Positions 1 to 10,272 of a stretch of DNA of 64,000 nucleotides are shown in pieces (position 1 is the stretch's first letter; each line of letters starts with the position of its first letter). The notes beneath the pieces are model-generated. The model saw only the letters and a program-made list of their open reading frames with translations, had not been told where the DNA came from and ran no database searches. The DNA is from Marinobacter salicampi (GTDB taxonomy: Bacteria; Pseudomonadota; Gammaproteobacteria; Pseudomonadales; Oleiphilaceae). The position numbers and the translations under genes are program-made. The stretch covers positions 124,001-188,000 of the forward strand of contig NZ_JAAMPF010000026.1 in the NCBI RefSeq assembly GCF_011074795.1. The letters are read 5' to 3'.

Positions 1-572
1 CTGCCGAGGAGCAGGGTCGTCTTGACCGGGCCCTGGAGGCGGCCAGTGATGAACAATGGGCTGTGGCAGGAGAGCTGCTCGCAGGCCTTCAGCAGGCTCG
101 TCCGGACGTTCCGTTTCTCAAGGTCAGACTGGCCTGGGTGCGCCAGCAGCAGGGCGACAACGATGAGGCTCGGCGACTGTATGAACAGGCGCTTGCCCAG
201 GATGGCAGCGATGTCATGGCTGTTAATAATCTTGCCTTGCTGTTGCAGGAAGAAGGTGAATTCCAGGCTGCCAGAGAACTGCTGAAAAAAGGATTGGCCC
301 AGCCGGGTCCGGCGCCGGAGCTGCATTACAATCTGGCGGTCTTATCCGAGCTTTACCTTCTGGACCTCGAGGCTGCCCTGACCCATTACCGGGCTTACCA
401 GCGCGCCGTTGAAGCCCAGGCTGAAAGCGGCGCCACCGAGCCCAACGGTGCCGATGCGCCAACGGATGCCGGCGATGGCAGCGAAACTGACGCAAGAGCT
501 TCAGGGGCCAGACCCGAGGCTGACGCCCGGGTAGAAGGCTGGATAGCCGACCTGGAACGGAGGCTGAAATGA
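1..572 (+). CDS. TPR-repeat protein, 3' part
   Basis: The reading frame is already open at the window edge (first full codon at base 3), so the start lies outside. The visible 189 residues are helical TPR-like repeats: the segment around NNLALLLQEEGEFQAAREL and the following ELHYNLAVLSELYLLD pair fit 34-residue TPR helices. A Glu/Ala/Asp-rich tail follows and ends in a short charged helix. TPR proteins are scaffolds; no catalytic motif is visible. The stop overlaps the next gene's ATG by four bases (ATGA), and the frame leads straight into ExbB/ExbD genes, so a periplasmic or lipoprotein partner of that machine is likely (inference; the N-terminus that would show a signal peptide is missing). 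Confidence 0.8.
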   Translation, partial: AEEQGRLDRALEAASDEQWAVAGELLAGLQQARPDVPFLKVRLAWVRQQQGDNDEARRLYEQALAQDGSDVMAVNNLALLLQEEGEFQAARELLKKGLAQPGPAPELHYNLAVLSELYLLDLEAALTHYRAYQRAVEAQAESGATEPNGADAPTDAGDGSETDARASGARPEADARVEGWIADLERRLK

Positions 573-907
573 ACCTGTCGACATACAGTCTGGTCATGGC
601 TTTAAGCCTGTGGGCGTTTTCTGTCATGGCCCAGGAAAAGGACAGGACGGAAAACGAACCGGGTAGGGCCATGATGGGTGAAGGCATGGTGGTCGAGGGT
701 ATTGGCCGGCGTTCCGATGATGAGGACCCACGGGTACTCAACATTCTGCCCTGGCAACCTCCGACCTTACCCAAGCGACCGCGTACAGAGCTGAACTCGG
801 AAGCCCCGGAACTTCTCAGCCCGGTCGACCCGCACACCCTTGAACGCCATCGAAAATTCAGACAAAACCTGGACCCGGATCTGGATCCGGCTCCTTTTTC
901 CCGTTGA
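569..907 (+). CDS. Small exported protein of unknown function
   Basis: 112 residues. The first 21 form a good signal peptide (hydrophobic core LVMALSLWAFSVMA, then QEKD), so it is probably exported to the periplasm. The mature part is short, charged and rich in Pro, Arg and Asp, with no recognisable domain and little predicted structure. It begins inside the TPR gene's stop codon and ends 18 bases before exbB, so it is almost surely translationally coupled to the operon. I do not recognise the family. A small periplasmic accessory of the ExbB/ExbD machine is the simplest guess. Confidence 0.7.
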   Translation: MNLSTYSLVMALSLWAFSVMAQEKDRTENEPGRAMMGEGMVVEGIGRRSDDEDPRVLNILPWQPPTLPKRPRTELNSEAPELLSPVDPHTLERHRKFRQNLDPDLDPAPFSR

Positions 908-925
908 TTCACGGAGCACCTGTAT

Positions 926-1588
926 ATGCTTGAGACTGTTATTCGCTTTTTCCAGGATGGGGGACCCTTTATGTACCCCATAGCGCTTGTACTCTTGCTT
1001 GGCCTGGCCATCACCCTGGAACGGTTTATCTATCTGGGATCGGTCAAGCGGCGAAACCGGCGGGCTTTCGAGCAGGGGATACTGCCCCTGTTGCGGAAGA
1101 AGGACTATCGGAAGGCCATGCATGCCGCCAACAGCTCAGACAGCGCCATTGCATCGGTCATGGGCGCGGGTATCGCACGGCTTCTCAACAATAACCCCCG
1201 GGAAGACATTGAATACGCCATGGAAGAGGGCCTGATGGAGGTTCTGCCAAGGCTTGAGAAAAGGACCCAGTACCTGGCAACGCTGGCCAACGTGGCAACG
1301 CTGCTCGGGCTGCTCGGAACCATTATCGGCTTGATTGCTGCGTTTACTGCGGTTGCGAGCGCAGACCCGTCCCAGAAAGCCAGCCTGCTCTCCGAGAGTA
1401 TTTCGATTGCCATGAATACCACGGCGTTCGGCCTGATGTCTGCCATCCCCCTGTTGCTGTTCCACGCTCTGCTGCAAACCAGGACCAACGAAATCGTCGA
1501 CAGCTTCGAGATGGCCGGCATCAAGTTGCTGAACATGGTATCGGAAGAATCTCCGCAAAACCCGGCCACACGCCCGGCCGTAGCTTAA
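926..1588 (+). CDS. ExbB/TolQ/MotA-family proton-channel protein
   Basis: 220 residues, the usual ExbB/TolQ size. There is a first membrane helix at about residues 16-35 (YPIALVLLLGLAITLERF), a cytoplasmic loop, then two long helices carrying the family signature (LATLANVATLLGLLGTIIGLI at about 113-133, and AMNTTAFGLMSAIPLLLFHALL). The conserved channel-lining Thr residues are present in GTIIG and AMNTTAFG. In the family five ExbB copies surround an ExbD dimer and use the proton motive force to move a TonB- or TolA-like rod. It lies 18 bases after the small exported protein and 13 before exbD; CGGAG precedes the ATG. Confidence 0.92.
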   Translation: MLETVIRFFQDGGPFMYPIALVLLLGLAITLERFIYLGSVKRRNRRAFEQGILPLLRKKDYRKAMHAANSSDSAIASVMGAGIARLLNNNPREDIEYAMEEGLMEVLPRLEKRTQYLATLANVATLLGLLGTIIGLIAAFTAVASADPSQKASLLSESISIAMNTTAFGLMSAIPLLLFHALLQTRTNEIVDSFEMAGIKLLNMVSEESPQNPATRPAVA

Positions 1589-1601
1589 CCAGGGAAGGTT
1601 T

Positions 1602-2147
1602 ATGAGACGTAAACACCGTCGTTTGCCGGCAAACACGGATCTGGATATTACTGCCTTCATGAATCTCATGATCGTGCTGGTGCCGGTGCTGTTGCTTGGC
1701 ATGGTGTTCAGCCAGATCCGCATGATCGAGCTTAATTTCCCCGGCGAAAGCGCTGACCAGCCTATTGATTCTGAAAACCTGAAGCTGGTGGTTACCCTGC
1801 TGCCACAGGGACTGGAGGTGAGCGACAGTGAGCGGGGCGTGATTAAGACGTTGCCGGTCATGTCCTCGGAAGACGGAGACAGCGATCAGCAGAATTATGG
1901 GGAGCTGCGGGAGACCCTGCGTTCGATAAAAAGCCAGGTGCCTGACAAGACCGACCTTGTGCTCGAGGTTGCCGGTGATGTGGACTATCAGACCCTGGTC
2001 AGGGTGATGGATACCGTGAGGTCCTATCCCGCGGTTGTGGCGGCCAGCGTTGTTGAAGCAGAACTGTTCCCGGACGTCTCTCTCGCCGATGCCCCTGATA
2101 ACAGGCAGCTAACCGCTGCGCTGACGCCGGGGGGTGCTGCACGATGA
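1602..2147 (+). CDS. ExbD/TolR-family protein, first paralogue (Asn at the membrane Asp position)
   Basis: 181 residues: a basic N-terminus, one membrane helix (about residues 19-38) and a periplasmic domain with the ExbD-like end (LVLEVAGDVDYQTLVRVMDTV). In E. coli ExbD the helix starts PFIDVMLVLL, and that Asp25 carries protons. Here the aligned stretch reads AFMNLMIVLV, so the Asp is replaced by Asn21 (AAT at 1662-1664). On its own this subunit should not carry protons. The tail after the ExbD fold is longer than usual. GGAAGG lies just before the ATG, and the stop overlaps the second exbD by four bases. Confidence 0.88.
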   Translation: MRRKHRRLPANTDLDITAFMNLMIVLVPVLLLGMVFSQIRMIELNFPGESADQPIDSENLKLVVTLLPQGLEVSDSERGVIKTLPVMSSEDGDSDQQNYGELRETLRSIKSQVPDKTDLVLEVAGDVDYQTLVRVMDTVRSYPAVVAASVVEAELFPDVSLADAPDNRQLTAALTPGGAAR

Positions 2148-2633
2148 AATCGTCCCGCCGTGCCCGGCGCATGAAGCGCCACTATTCACGGATGCACAGG
2201 GCTGGTGGGCTCAACCTTGTGTCCCTGATGGACATTTTCACCATTCTCGTATTTTTTCTTATGGTCAACTCTTCCGATGTCAAAGTCATGGAGAATACCG
2301 CAGCGGTTCCGCTTCCTGAATCCAGCTCAGACCAGCAGGCCCGAGATTCCCTGGTAGTCCAGGTGACGGATACGGCCATTCTTGTGCAGGGCCGGGAAGT
2401 TGCCAGGGTCGATGATATCCAGCCGGACGATAAGACCATATCCGGATTGGCGGAAGAACTGGCATACCGAAGCAGCCGTCAGGGTGAACTGCCGGAGGAG
2501 GGGCTGGAAATCACCATCATGGCCGGCCGCGATACCGATTATCGACTCTTACGCAAGGTCATGCAGACCTGTGTAGACCAGGACTACCGTCAGGTCCGTC
2601 TGGCGGTGGAATCACGTCCGGAGGAGGCTGCCA

Positions 2634-2641
<8 letters not shown>
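2144..2641 (+). CDS. ExbD/TolR-family protein, second paralogue (keeps the Asp)
   Basis: 165 residues. It has a strongly basic N-terminus ([15 protein letters not shown]), one membrane helix beginning [19 protein letters not shown], and a periplasmic ExbD domain ending [21 protein letters not shown]. The family's membrane aspartate is Asp30, so this paralogue can be the proton-carrying subunit. It overlaps the preceding exbD by four bases (ATGA) and the next gene by eight, so the two ExbDs and the TonB-like protein are probably made in fixed ratio. Paired exbD genes next to one exbB are known in TonB2-like and gliding-type systems. Confidence 0.92.
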
Positions 2642-3647
<1,006 letters not shown>

Positions 3648-3665
3648 CCGGGGCCAGAAGGGGCA

Positions 3666-4148
3666 CTAGTCGATGGTGATTCTGGGCAAGCTGGGTCTGT
3701 TCAGGGTCAATTTCTCATTGGGGGCTATGACCCTGGCTTCGCCGGACACCACCTTTTTGCCGTCCTGGTTGCTGACAACACACCCCATGACGACACGACC
3801 CTTTGGCTCTTTGTGCAGCACTGTCAGGGTCACGGTGAGCGTGTCGTTGAGCCTGACCGGGCGCTTGAAGGCAAGGCTCTGTTCCAGGTAGATTGTGCCC
3901 GGTCCGGGGAGTACCGTGGCGATAGCCGCTGAAATCAGGGACCCGCTCCACATGCCGTGGGCAATGCGCTCCTTGAACATGGATCCGGCAGCGTATTCAG
4001 CATCGAGATGCACAGGATTAACGTCGCCGGAAACCGCGGCGAACAGAATCAGTTCGTCTTCGGTGAGGGTTTTGCTGTAGGTCGCGGTATCCCCTTCCTG
4101 GAGTTCGTCATAAGTAACGTTTTCCAGTGTATCGAGCGTGGCATCCAT
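3666..4148 (-). CDS. MaoC-family (R)-specific enoyl-CoA hydratase
   Basis: 160 residues with a single hot-dog fold. The hydratase-2 motif SGDVNPVH is followed by the IAHGMWSGSLIS segment; Asp42 and His47 are the expected catalytic pair. The family hydrates trans-2-enoyl-CoA to (R)-3-hydroxyacyl-CoA, linking beta-oxidation to polyhydroxyalkanoate or lipid synthesis (PhaJ-like); the exact substrate cannot be read from sequence. I chose the ATG at 4148 because AGGTGA lies five bases upstream; a GTG three codons earlier overlaps that ribosome site. It is divergent from fadD and convergent with the TonB-like gene. Confidence 0.85.
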   Translation of the reverse strand: MDATLDTLENVTYDELQEGDTATYSKTLTEDELILFAAVSGDVNPVHLDAEYAAGSMFKERIAHGMWSGSLISAAIATVLPGPGTIYLEQSLAFKRPVRLNDTLTVTLTVLHKEPKGRVVMGCVVSNQDGKKVVSGEARVIAPNEKLTLNRPSLPRITID

Positions 4149-4360
4149 GAGTCTCACCTGTTTCTGCTTTAACCGGTATCGCTGAAAACTACCTCATCGT
4201 TCACAAAACTGCTATTCTCTCGGATCTTTTTTGAGGCTGATACTTTTGTCTTGTTGTAATTGTGGAAACAATCAGGCCAAGAGGTTACCGGTCGCCGGCA
4301 CCGGTAGAGTATCCAATAACAGATGTCGGGCTGATGACCTCCCGTCCGGGAGCATAAAAC

Positions 4361-4388
4361 CCGACCCAAACCTGTCAAAGACTATAAT
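4361..4388 (+). promoter_or_regulatory. Candidate sigma-70 promoter of fadD
   Basis: A perfect TATAAT lies at 4383-4388, 27 bases before the fadD ATG. A weak -35 candidate (CCGACC, 4361-4366) sits 16 bases upstream. A poor -35 fits a regulated promoter. I could not see a FadR or PsrA palindrome nearby. Confidence 0.45.
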
Positions 4389-4414
4389 CACAAGCGCAAA
4401 CAGGAGATGGAGTG

Positions 4415-6094
4415 ATGGATTTCGAGCAGTTCTATCAGGATAAATACCCCCCGGGTGTCCCCAGCGAAGTTGATCTCAACAAGTACCAGAGCATGGTGGA
4501 AGTGTTTGAACAGGCGGTCAAGAAATTCGCCGACCGACCCGCGTTCAGTGCCGTGGGCGTCACCCTGACATACCGGGACCTCGATACCCTGAGCCGCCAG
4601 TTTGCAGCCTGGCTGCAGAACAAGACCAATCTGAAGCCTGGCGACCGCATTGCGGTTCAGATGCCCAACCTGACCCAGTATCCGGTCGTGGTTTTCGGGG
4701 CCATGCGGGCCGGCCTGATCGTAGTGAATACGAACCCGCTGTACACCACCCGCGAGATGGAGCATCAGTTTAACGACTCCGGCGCCAAAGCTCTGGTCGT
4801 GCTGGCCAACATGGCCGATAACGCAGAGAAAGTGCTGCCCCATACCGGCATTGAGCACGTTATCGTGACCGAAATTGCCGATATGCACTCGCCCCTGAAG
4901 CGCACCCTGATGAATGCCGTGGTCAAGCACGTCAAGAAGATGGTGCCGAGCTACAGTCTTCCCCAGGCTCATCGCCTGCCGGCAGTACTGAGTGCCGGTG
5001 CCAAGGAGAAGTTCACCCCGGTAACCGTCAAGCAGGACGACGTTGCAGTGCTGCAGTACACCGGCGGTACCACAGGCGTTGCCAAAGGGGCCATGCTCAC
5101 TCACGGTAACCTGGTCGCCAATCTGCTCCAGACCCGGCCGATGATGGAAGGGATCATTGAAGAGGGCAAAGAAGTCATCATTGCGCCGCTTCCCCTGTAC
5201 CACATCTACTCGTTCACCCTGAACTGCGGCATCATGCTGGAGGCGGGCGCACACAACGTGCTGATTCCGAATCCCCGTGATATTCCCGGCTTTGTAAAAG
5301 AACTGAAGAACTACCGCTTCACCGGTTTCCTGGGACTCAATACCCTGTTTGTTGCCCTGTGCAATAACGAAGACTTCAGGAATCTGGATTTCAGCGCCCT
5401 GAAACTGACCTCTTCCGGTGGTATGGCTTTGACCAGCGCTACCGCCAAGCTCTGGCAGGAAGTCACCGGTTGCGAGATCAGTGAAGGCTACGGCATGACA
5501 GAAACGTCGCCGGTGGTGACGTTTAACCCCCACAGCGCCATTCAGTTGGGAACCATCGGGCTGCCTGTCTGTAATACCAAGGTCAAGACTCTGGATGACG
5601 ACGACAACGAGACTCCGCTGGGCGAACCCGGCGAGCTCTGTGTCAAGGGTCCCCAGGTCATGCGCGGTTACTGGCAGCGTCCTGAAGAAACCCAGAAGTC
5701 CTTTACCGAAGATGGCTTCCTGCGTACCGGCGACATTGCCCTGATCCAGCAGGACGGTTACATTCGGATTGTTGACCGCAAAAAAGACATGATTATCGTC
5801 TCGGGCTTCAACGTCTTCCCCAATGAGATCGAAGACGTGGTAAGCAGCCATCCAAAGGTGGTGGAATGCGCCGCTGTCGGTGTTGAGGACGAAAAGAGCG
5901 GGGAAACGGTGAAAGTCTTCCTGGTGGCTTCGTCGCCAGATCTTACCGAAGGCGAGCTCAAGGAATTCTGTCGCGAGCGACTGACGGCCTACAAGGTTCC
6001 AAAGAAGTTCGAATTCCGGGACGATCTGCCCAAGACCAACGTGGGTAAAATCCTGCGCCGGGAACTACGGGACGAAGACGCCAAGAAGAAGTAA
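4415..6094 (+). CDS. fadD: Long-chain fatty-acid--CoA ligase
   Basis: 559 residues, close to E. coli FadD (561). It activates fatty acids with ATP and CoA at the inner membrane, the entry step of beta-oxidation. The AMP-binding motif YTGGTTGVAKGAML begins at about residue 215, a GYGMTETSP motif follows, and the FadD signature DGFLRTGDIALIQQDGYIR runs into IVDRKKDMIIVSGFNVFPNEIE. A C-terminal adenylation lid with the catalytic Lys (KTNVGKILRREL) is intact. The ATG at 4415 has AGGAGA eight bases upstream; a GTG one codon earlier is also possible. A terminator follows. Gammaproteobacteria often carry several FadD paralogues, so this may be FadD1 or FadD2. Confidence 0.93.
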   Translation: MDFEQFYQDKYPPGVPSEVDLNKYQSMVEVFEQAVKKFADRPAFSAVGVTLTYRDLDTLSRQFAAWLQNKTNLKPGDRIAVQMPNLTQYPVVVFGAMRAGLIVVNTNPLYTTREMEHQFNDSGAKALVVLANMADNAEKVLPHTGIEHVIVTEIADMHSPLKRTLMNAVVKHVKKMVPSYSLPQAHRLPAVLSAGAKEKFTPVTVKQDDVAVLQYTGGTTGVAKGAMLTHGNLVANLLQTRPMMEGIIEEGKEVIIAPLPLYHIYSFTLNCGIMLEAGAHNVLIPNPRDIPGFVKELKNYRFTGFLGLNTLFVALCNNEDFRNLDFSALKLTSSGGMALTSATAKLWQEVTGCEISEGYGMTETSPVVTFNPHSAIQLGTIGLPVCNTKVKTLDDDDNETPLGEPGELCVKGPQVMRGYWQRPEETQKSFTEDGFLRTGDIALIQQDGYIRIVDRKKDMIIVSGFNVFPNEIEDVVSSHPKVVECAAVGVEDEKSGETVKVFLVASSPDLTEGELKEFCRERLTAYKVPKKFEFRDDLPKTNVGKILRRELRDEDAKKK

Positions 6095-6155
6095 GCGGTG
6101 ACCGATAGCCGGAGCCGTGGCACAGTGCCCGAAAGCTCCTGCAAGGTCAGAATGA

Positions 6156-6177
6156 CCCTGCCCAGGCAGGGTTTTTT
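6156..6177 (+). terminator. Rho-independent terminator after fadD
   Basis: A CCCTGC/GCAGGG stem with a four-base loop is followed directly by six T residues, 61 bases after the fadD stop codon. It separates fadD from hrpA. Confidence 0.85.
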
Positions 6178-6251
6178 CGTTCACGGCGGGCGCGTATTAT
6201 TTCGCAGCCTGCGGATATGCAACTGTTCAGTGAGGATGTGAAGCACGCTTG

Positions 6252-9200
6252 ATGACCAAGGCTCCCCGTAACAGAACCGACCAGCCCGATCATGGGGAAG
6301 CGTCTCTGCCCGCTGTCATGGCGCAGCTTGAGAGCTGCAACCAGCAGGAAGCGGCGCGCATCCGGCAACTGGTGGCCAGATCCAAGGGTCGGCCGGGCGG
6401 CCCTGAGATGGCAAAGATCCGGGGCTGGCTCGACCAGGGCGTGGCCCGGGTAGCCGAACGACAGGCTCGGCACCGCCCGGTGGACTACCCGCCCGGGTTG
6501 CCGGTTTCGGACCGGGTTGACGATATCCGGACGGCCCTTGAGCAGCATCAGGTGGTTATAGTGGCCGGCGAAACAGGCTCGGGCAAGACCACCCAGATCC
6601 CGAAACTGTGCCTTAATGCGGACCGCGGCATACGTGGGCTCATTGGTCACACCCAGCCCCGGCGAATTGCCGCCCGCAGTGTCGCAGCCCGTATTGCCGA
6701 GGAGATCGGAGAGCCCCTGGGGGAACAGGTGGGTTACCAGATCCGCTTTACCGATACCACTTCGGAGCAGTCCCGGCTCAAGGTCATGACAGACGGTATC
6801 CTGCTGGCGGAAGTCCAGCACGACCGGTTTCTGGATCGCTACGACACCCTCATTATCGATGAGGCCCACGAACGTAGCCTCAATATCGACTTCCTGCTGG
6901 GTTATCTACGCCAGTTGCTGCCCAAGCGTCCGGATCTCAAGGTCATTATTACCTCTGCCACCATCGAGGTGGAAAGGTTCAGCCAGTTTTTCAACAACGC
7001 CCCGGTTATCGAAGTGTCCGGCCGGACATTTCCCGTGGAGGTGCGCTATCGGCCACTGGTCGGTGACGAGGACGATCGTGACCAGAGCTGGAGCGAGGGC
7101 GTTCTGGGGGCCCTGGAGGAAATCGAGTCCCATGAACGGGCCGCAAGCCAGCCGCCTGGTGATGTCCTGGTATTTCTGCCCGGCGAGCGGGAGATCCGCA
7201 CCCTGAGCAAGAACCTTCGTCACGCGGATCTGCTCCATACGGAAGTCGTGCCCCTATACAGTCGCTTGAGCAACAAGGAACAGAACCGGGTGTTTCAGGG
7301 CCACAAGGGCCGGCGCATCGTGCTTTCAACCAACGTTGCCGAAACCTCCCTCACGGTTCCTGGCATTCGCTATGTCGTCGATACCGGGGTTGCCCGTATC
7401 AGCCGCTACAGTGTGCGCTCCAAGATCCAGCGCCTGCCGGTGGAGGCCATTTCCCAGGCCAGCGCCAACCAGCGGGCGGGACGCTGCGGCAGAGTGGCAC
7501 CTGGCATCTGTTTCCGGCTCTATGATGAAACCGATTTCCTGAACCGGCCGGCCTACACCGAACCCGAAATTCTTCGTACCAACCTGGCCTCGGTCATCTT
7601 GCAGATGGCCAGTTCCGGCCTGGGTGAGATCCGCAGCTTTCCCTTTCTGGAAGCGCCCGATAACCGGCTAATCAACGACGGCTACAAGCTGCTTGAGGAA
7701 CTGGGCGCGGTCGATGGCCGTCGGCAACTGACCAGGTTGGGCAGGACCATGGCCCGACTGCCGGTTGACCCCCGCCTGGCACGTATGCTGGTGACCAGCG
7801 CAGAGCAGGGCAGCCTGGCCGAAATTCTGGTTATTATCGCCGGCCTGAGTGTCCAGGACCCCCGCGACCGGCCCCAGGACAAACAGCAGGCGGCGGACCA
7901 GGCGCATGCCCCGTTCAACGACAAGGAGTCAGACTTTGTCACCCTGCTCAATCTCTGGCGTTTTTACGAAGAGCAGCGTCAGGAGCTCTCCCAGAACCGG
8001 CTCAAGCGGGTGTGCCAGAAAACCTTCCTTTCATGGATGCGCATGCGGGAATGGCGGGACGTTCACCGTCAACTGACGCTCATCTGCCGCGAGCAGAAAC
8101 TCGCACTCAACCCTGAGCCGGCCAGCTACGACAGCATCCACAAGGCTATTCTCGCGGGTCTGTTGGGCCAGGTGGCCACCAAGCTTGAGAAGCGCGAATA
8201 CCTTGCCACCCGCAACCGCAAAATGCATATCTTTCCCGGCTCCAAAGTGGCCAAGGCTTCACCGAGATGGATCGTGGCTGCTGAAATTGTGGAGACCAGC
8301 CGTGTTTTTGCCAGGGTGGTGGCCCGCATTGAACCGGAGTGGGTTGAGCCCCTGGCATCCCATGTGGTCAAGCGGCATTATTTCGAGCCCCACTGGGAGC
8401 GCAAACGGGCTCAGGTGATGGGTTACGAGAAAGTCTCCCTCTACGGTCTGGATGTTATTCCGCGCCGCAAAATTGCCTACAGCAAGGTTGACCCGATCGA
8501 GTCCCGCACCCTGTTTATCCAGCGGGCTCTGGTGGAGGGGGACTACGACACCAAAGCGCCATTCATTGAAAATAACCAGGCCCTGCTGGCCACGGTGGAT
8601 AACCTTGAGCGCAAGACCCGCCGGCGGGATCTGCTGGTGGATGAGCAGGTTCTGGTGGATTTCTACGACGAGCGGATTCCCGCTACGGTTGTCAGTGGGC
8701 GGCACTTCGAGAGTTGGTGGAAGTCCCTGGACGCCGAAGGCCTTCGATACCTGGAGCTTTCCCAGTCCGATGTCTTGCAGCGGCCTGTGGATGCTACCAC
8801 TGGCGAGCAGTTTCCTGATGAGCTGGAGTGGGATGGCGTCCGTTATCCCCTGAGCTATCAGTTCGAGCCCACCGGTGAGGACGATGGCGTAACCGTGCAT
8901 GTGCCCCTCATGGCGCTCAAACAGCTGCCTGTCTACCGACTTGAGTGGCTGGTGCCGGGCCTGCTCCGTGAAAAATGCATCGCGCTGGTAAAGGGGCTGC
9001 CCAAGACCCTGCGTCGAAATTTTGTACCGGTGCCTGACTTCGTCGACGCTGCCCTGGAGAATCTCAGCCCCAGCAACGAACACCTGACGCTCAAGCTCGG
9101 ACAGGAACTGAGACGGATGACCGGCGTCACCATTGATCCCGAAGCCTGGCAGCCAGAGCAACTGCCCCGACACCTGCTCATGAATCTGAAAGTACTCAAT

Positions 9201-10175
9201 GACCGAAACGAGGTTATTGCAGAGGGCCGGGACATCCATGCTGTTCAGGCCCGCCTTGACCGGCAGGCAGAGGCAGCGTTAACGGCTGTGGAGGCCAGCG
9301 AGCGGGACCAGCCCAGGGTGGAGTCGCGATCCTGGAATTTTGGCGAGGTACCGGAATCCGTCCAGACCGAAAAGGCCGGCATGCAGGTTACCGTTTATCC
9401 GGCCCTTGAGGACCGGGGCGATGCCGTTCGCAAGACCCGCTACCTCGATGCGCTGACCGCGGAAGATGCCACTCGCCGGGGGGTCGCAAGGCTGATTCTC
9501 CAGCGCCTGGGCAACACCTTGGATGGCATCGATACCAGACTCAGGCACTTCAAGAGGTCAGCCCTCATGTTCGCGCCCGTTGGCAAGGCCAGCGCGCTTC
9601 TTGATGACCTGCTTCTGGCCACCGCCATGGCGCATTTCCTGGCCGGCCCGCCGCCACGCTCCGAGGCGGAATTTTCGAAAGTTTACGACGCCGGCAGACC
9701 CGACTTCCTGCCGGCTCTGGAGCTGGCGGACGCACGGCTTTTCGAAGCCATGAACGGTTACCACGGCGTGATGAAGCAGCTTAAAGGCAAGATCAACCTG
9801 GCCCAAGCCAACAGCATGGCTGATCTCAAATTCCAGTTGCAGAACCTGGTGTACCCAGGGTTTCTGGTGCAGACACCCGGGACCTGGTTCGGCCACTTTC
9901 CCCGGTATTTTGAGGCGGCCGATGTCAGGCTGGAAAAGATGAGCCGGGAAATGGGCCGGGAACGGGAGTTCCTCCACACCATGGCGCCTTTGTGGGCCCG
10001 CTACGAGAAGAAGCGGGATGATCAGCAACGCCAGGGCATCAGGGATCCGGAGCTGACTCTCTACCGCTGGATGCTGGAAGAGTTCAGGGTTTCGTTTTTT
10101 GCCCAGCAGCTTGGTACGGCATTGCCGGTGTCGGTGCAGAGGCTGGACAGGCAGTGGCAGAACGTCCGTGTATAA
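6252..10175 (+). CDS. hrpA: ATP-dependent RNA helicase HrpA (DEAH box)
   Basis: 1307 residues against 1300 in E. coli. Helicase motifs in order: GETGSGKTTQ (Walker A, from about residue 106), TQPRRIAARS (Ia), DEAH (203-206), TSAT (III), STNVAETSLTVPGI (V) and QRAGRCGR (VI). Helicase-associated and OB domains follow, with the long DUF3418 C-terminus ending in the usual helical region. In E. coli HrpA resolves stalled or collided ribosomes and processes some mRNAs. The ATG at 6252 is preceded by a TTG, and the GAGG upstream is rather far (16 bases), so the start is not certain within a few codons. It lies alone between a terminator and the fabH-like gene. Confidence 0.95.
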   Translation: MTKAPRNRTDQPDHGEASLPAVMAQLESCNQQEAARIRQLVARSKGRPGGPEMAKIRGWLDQGVARVAERQARHRPVDYPPGLPVSDRVDDIRTALEQHQVVIVAGETGSGKTTQIPKLCLNADRGIRGLIGHTQPRRIAARSVAARIAEEIGEPLGEQVGYQIRFTDTTSEQSRLKVMTDGILLAEVQHDRFLDRYDTLIIDEAHERSLNIDFLLGYLRQLLPKRPDLKVIITSATIEVERFSQFFNNAPVIEVSGRTFPVEVRYRPLVGDEDDRDQSWSEGVLGALEEIESHERAASQPPGDVLVFLPGEREIRTLSKNLRHADLLHTEVVPLYSRLSNKEQNRVFQGHKGRRIVLSTNVAETSLTVPGIRYVVDTGVARISRYSVRSKIQRLPVEAISQASANQRAGRCGRVAPGICFRLYDETDFLNRPAYTEPEILRTNLASVILQMASSGLGEIRSFPFLEAPDNRLINDGYKLLEELGAVDGRRQLTRLGRTMARLPVDPRLARMLVTSAEQGSLAEILVIIAGLSVQDPRDRPQDKQQAADQAHAPFNDKESDFVTLLNLWRFYEEQRQELSQNRLKRVCQKTFLSWMRMREWRDVHRQLTLICREQKLALNPEPASYDSIHKAILAGLLGQVATKLEKREYLATRNRKMHIFPGSKVAKASPRWIVAAEIVETSRVFARVVARIEPEWVEPLASHVVKRHYFEPHWERKRAQVMGYEKVSLYGLDVIPRRKIAYSKVDPIESRTLFIQRALVEGDYDTKAPFIENNQALLATVDNLERKTRRRDLLVDEQVLVDFYDERIPATVVSGRHFESWWKSLDAEGLRYLELSQSDVLQRPVDATTGEQFPDELEWDGVRYPLSYQFEPTGEDDGVTVHVPLMALKQLPVYRLEWLVPGLLREKCIALVKGLPKTLRRNFVPVPDFVDAALENLSPSNEHLTLKLGQELRRMTGVTIDPEAWQPEQLPRHLLMNLKVLNDRNEVIAEGRDIHAVQARLDRQAEAALTAVEASERDQPRVESRSWNFGEVPESVQTEKAGMQVTVYPALEDRGDAVRKTRYLDALTAEDATRRGVARLILQRLGNTLDGIDTRLRHFKRSALMFAPVGKASALLDDLLLATAMAHFLAGPPPRSEAEFSKVYDAGRPDFLPALELADARLFEAMNGYHGVMKQLKGKINLAQANSMADLKFQLQNLVYPGFLVQTPGTWFGHFPRYFEAADVRLEKMSREMGREREFLHTMAPLWARYEKKRDDQQRQGIRDPELTLYRWMLEEFRVSFFAQQLGTALPVSVQRLDRQWQNVRV

Positions 10176-10272
10176 CCCGCTCGGGAGCAGGAAATGCGAC
10201 GATTGTAGCGGCGAGCAGTTCTGTCGTACTGTGGTAATATTCTTGTACGTACATTAAAAATCGGGGTCACGT

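Noticed and set aside
4388..5851. 487-codon leftward open frame across fadD
   Set aside because: It is antisense to a complete fadD with all motifs. The product is His/Gly/Gln-rich without domains, a mirror effect of GC-rich codon use.
8259..9239. 326-codon leftward open frame inside hrpA
   Set aside because: It lies opposite an intact helicase gene, has no ribosome site and no recognisable domain.
10204..10240. TAATAT with TG upstream before the fabH-like gene as a promoter
   Set aside because: No -35 at proper spacing was found, so it was not listed as a promoter.
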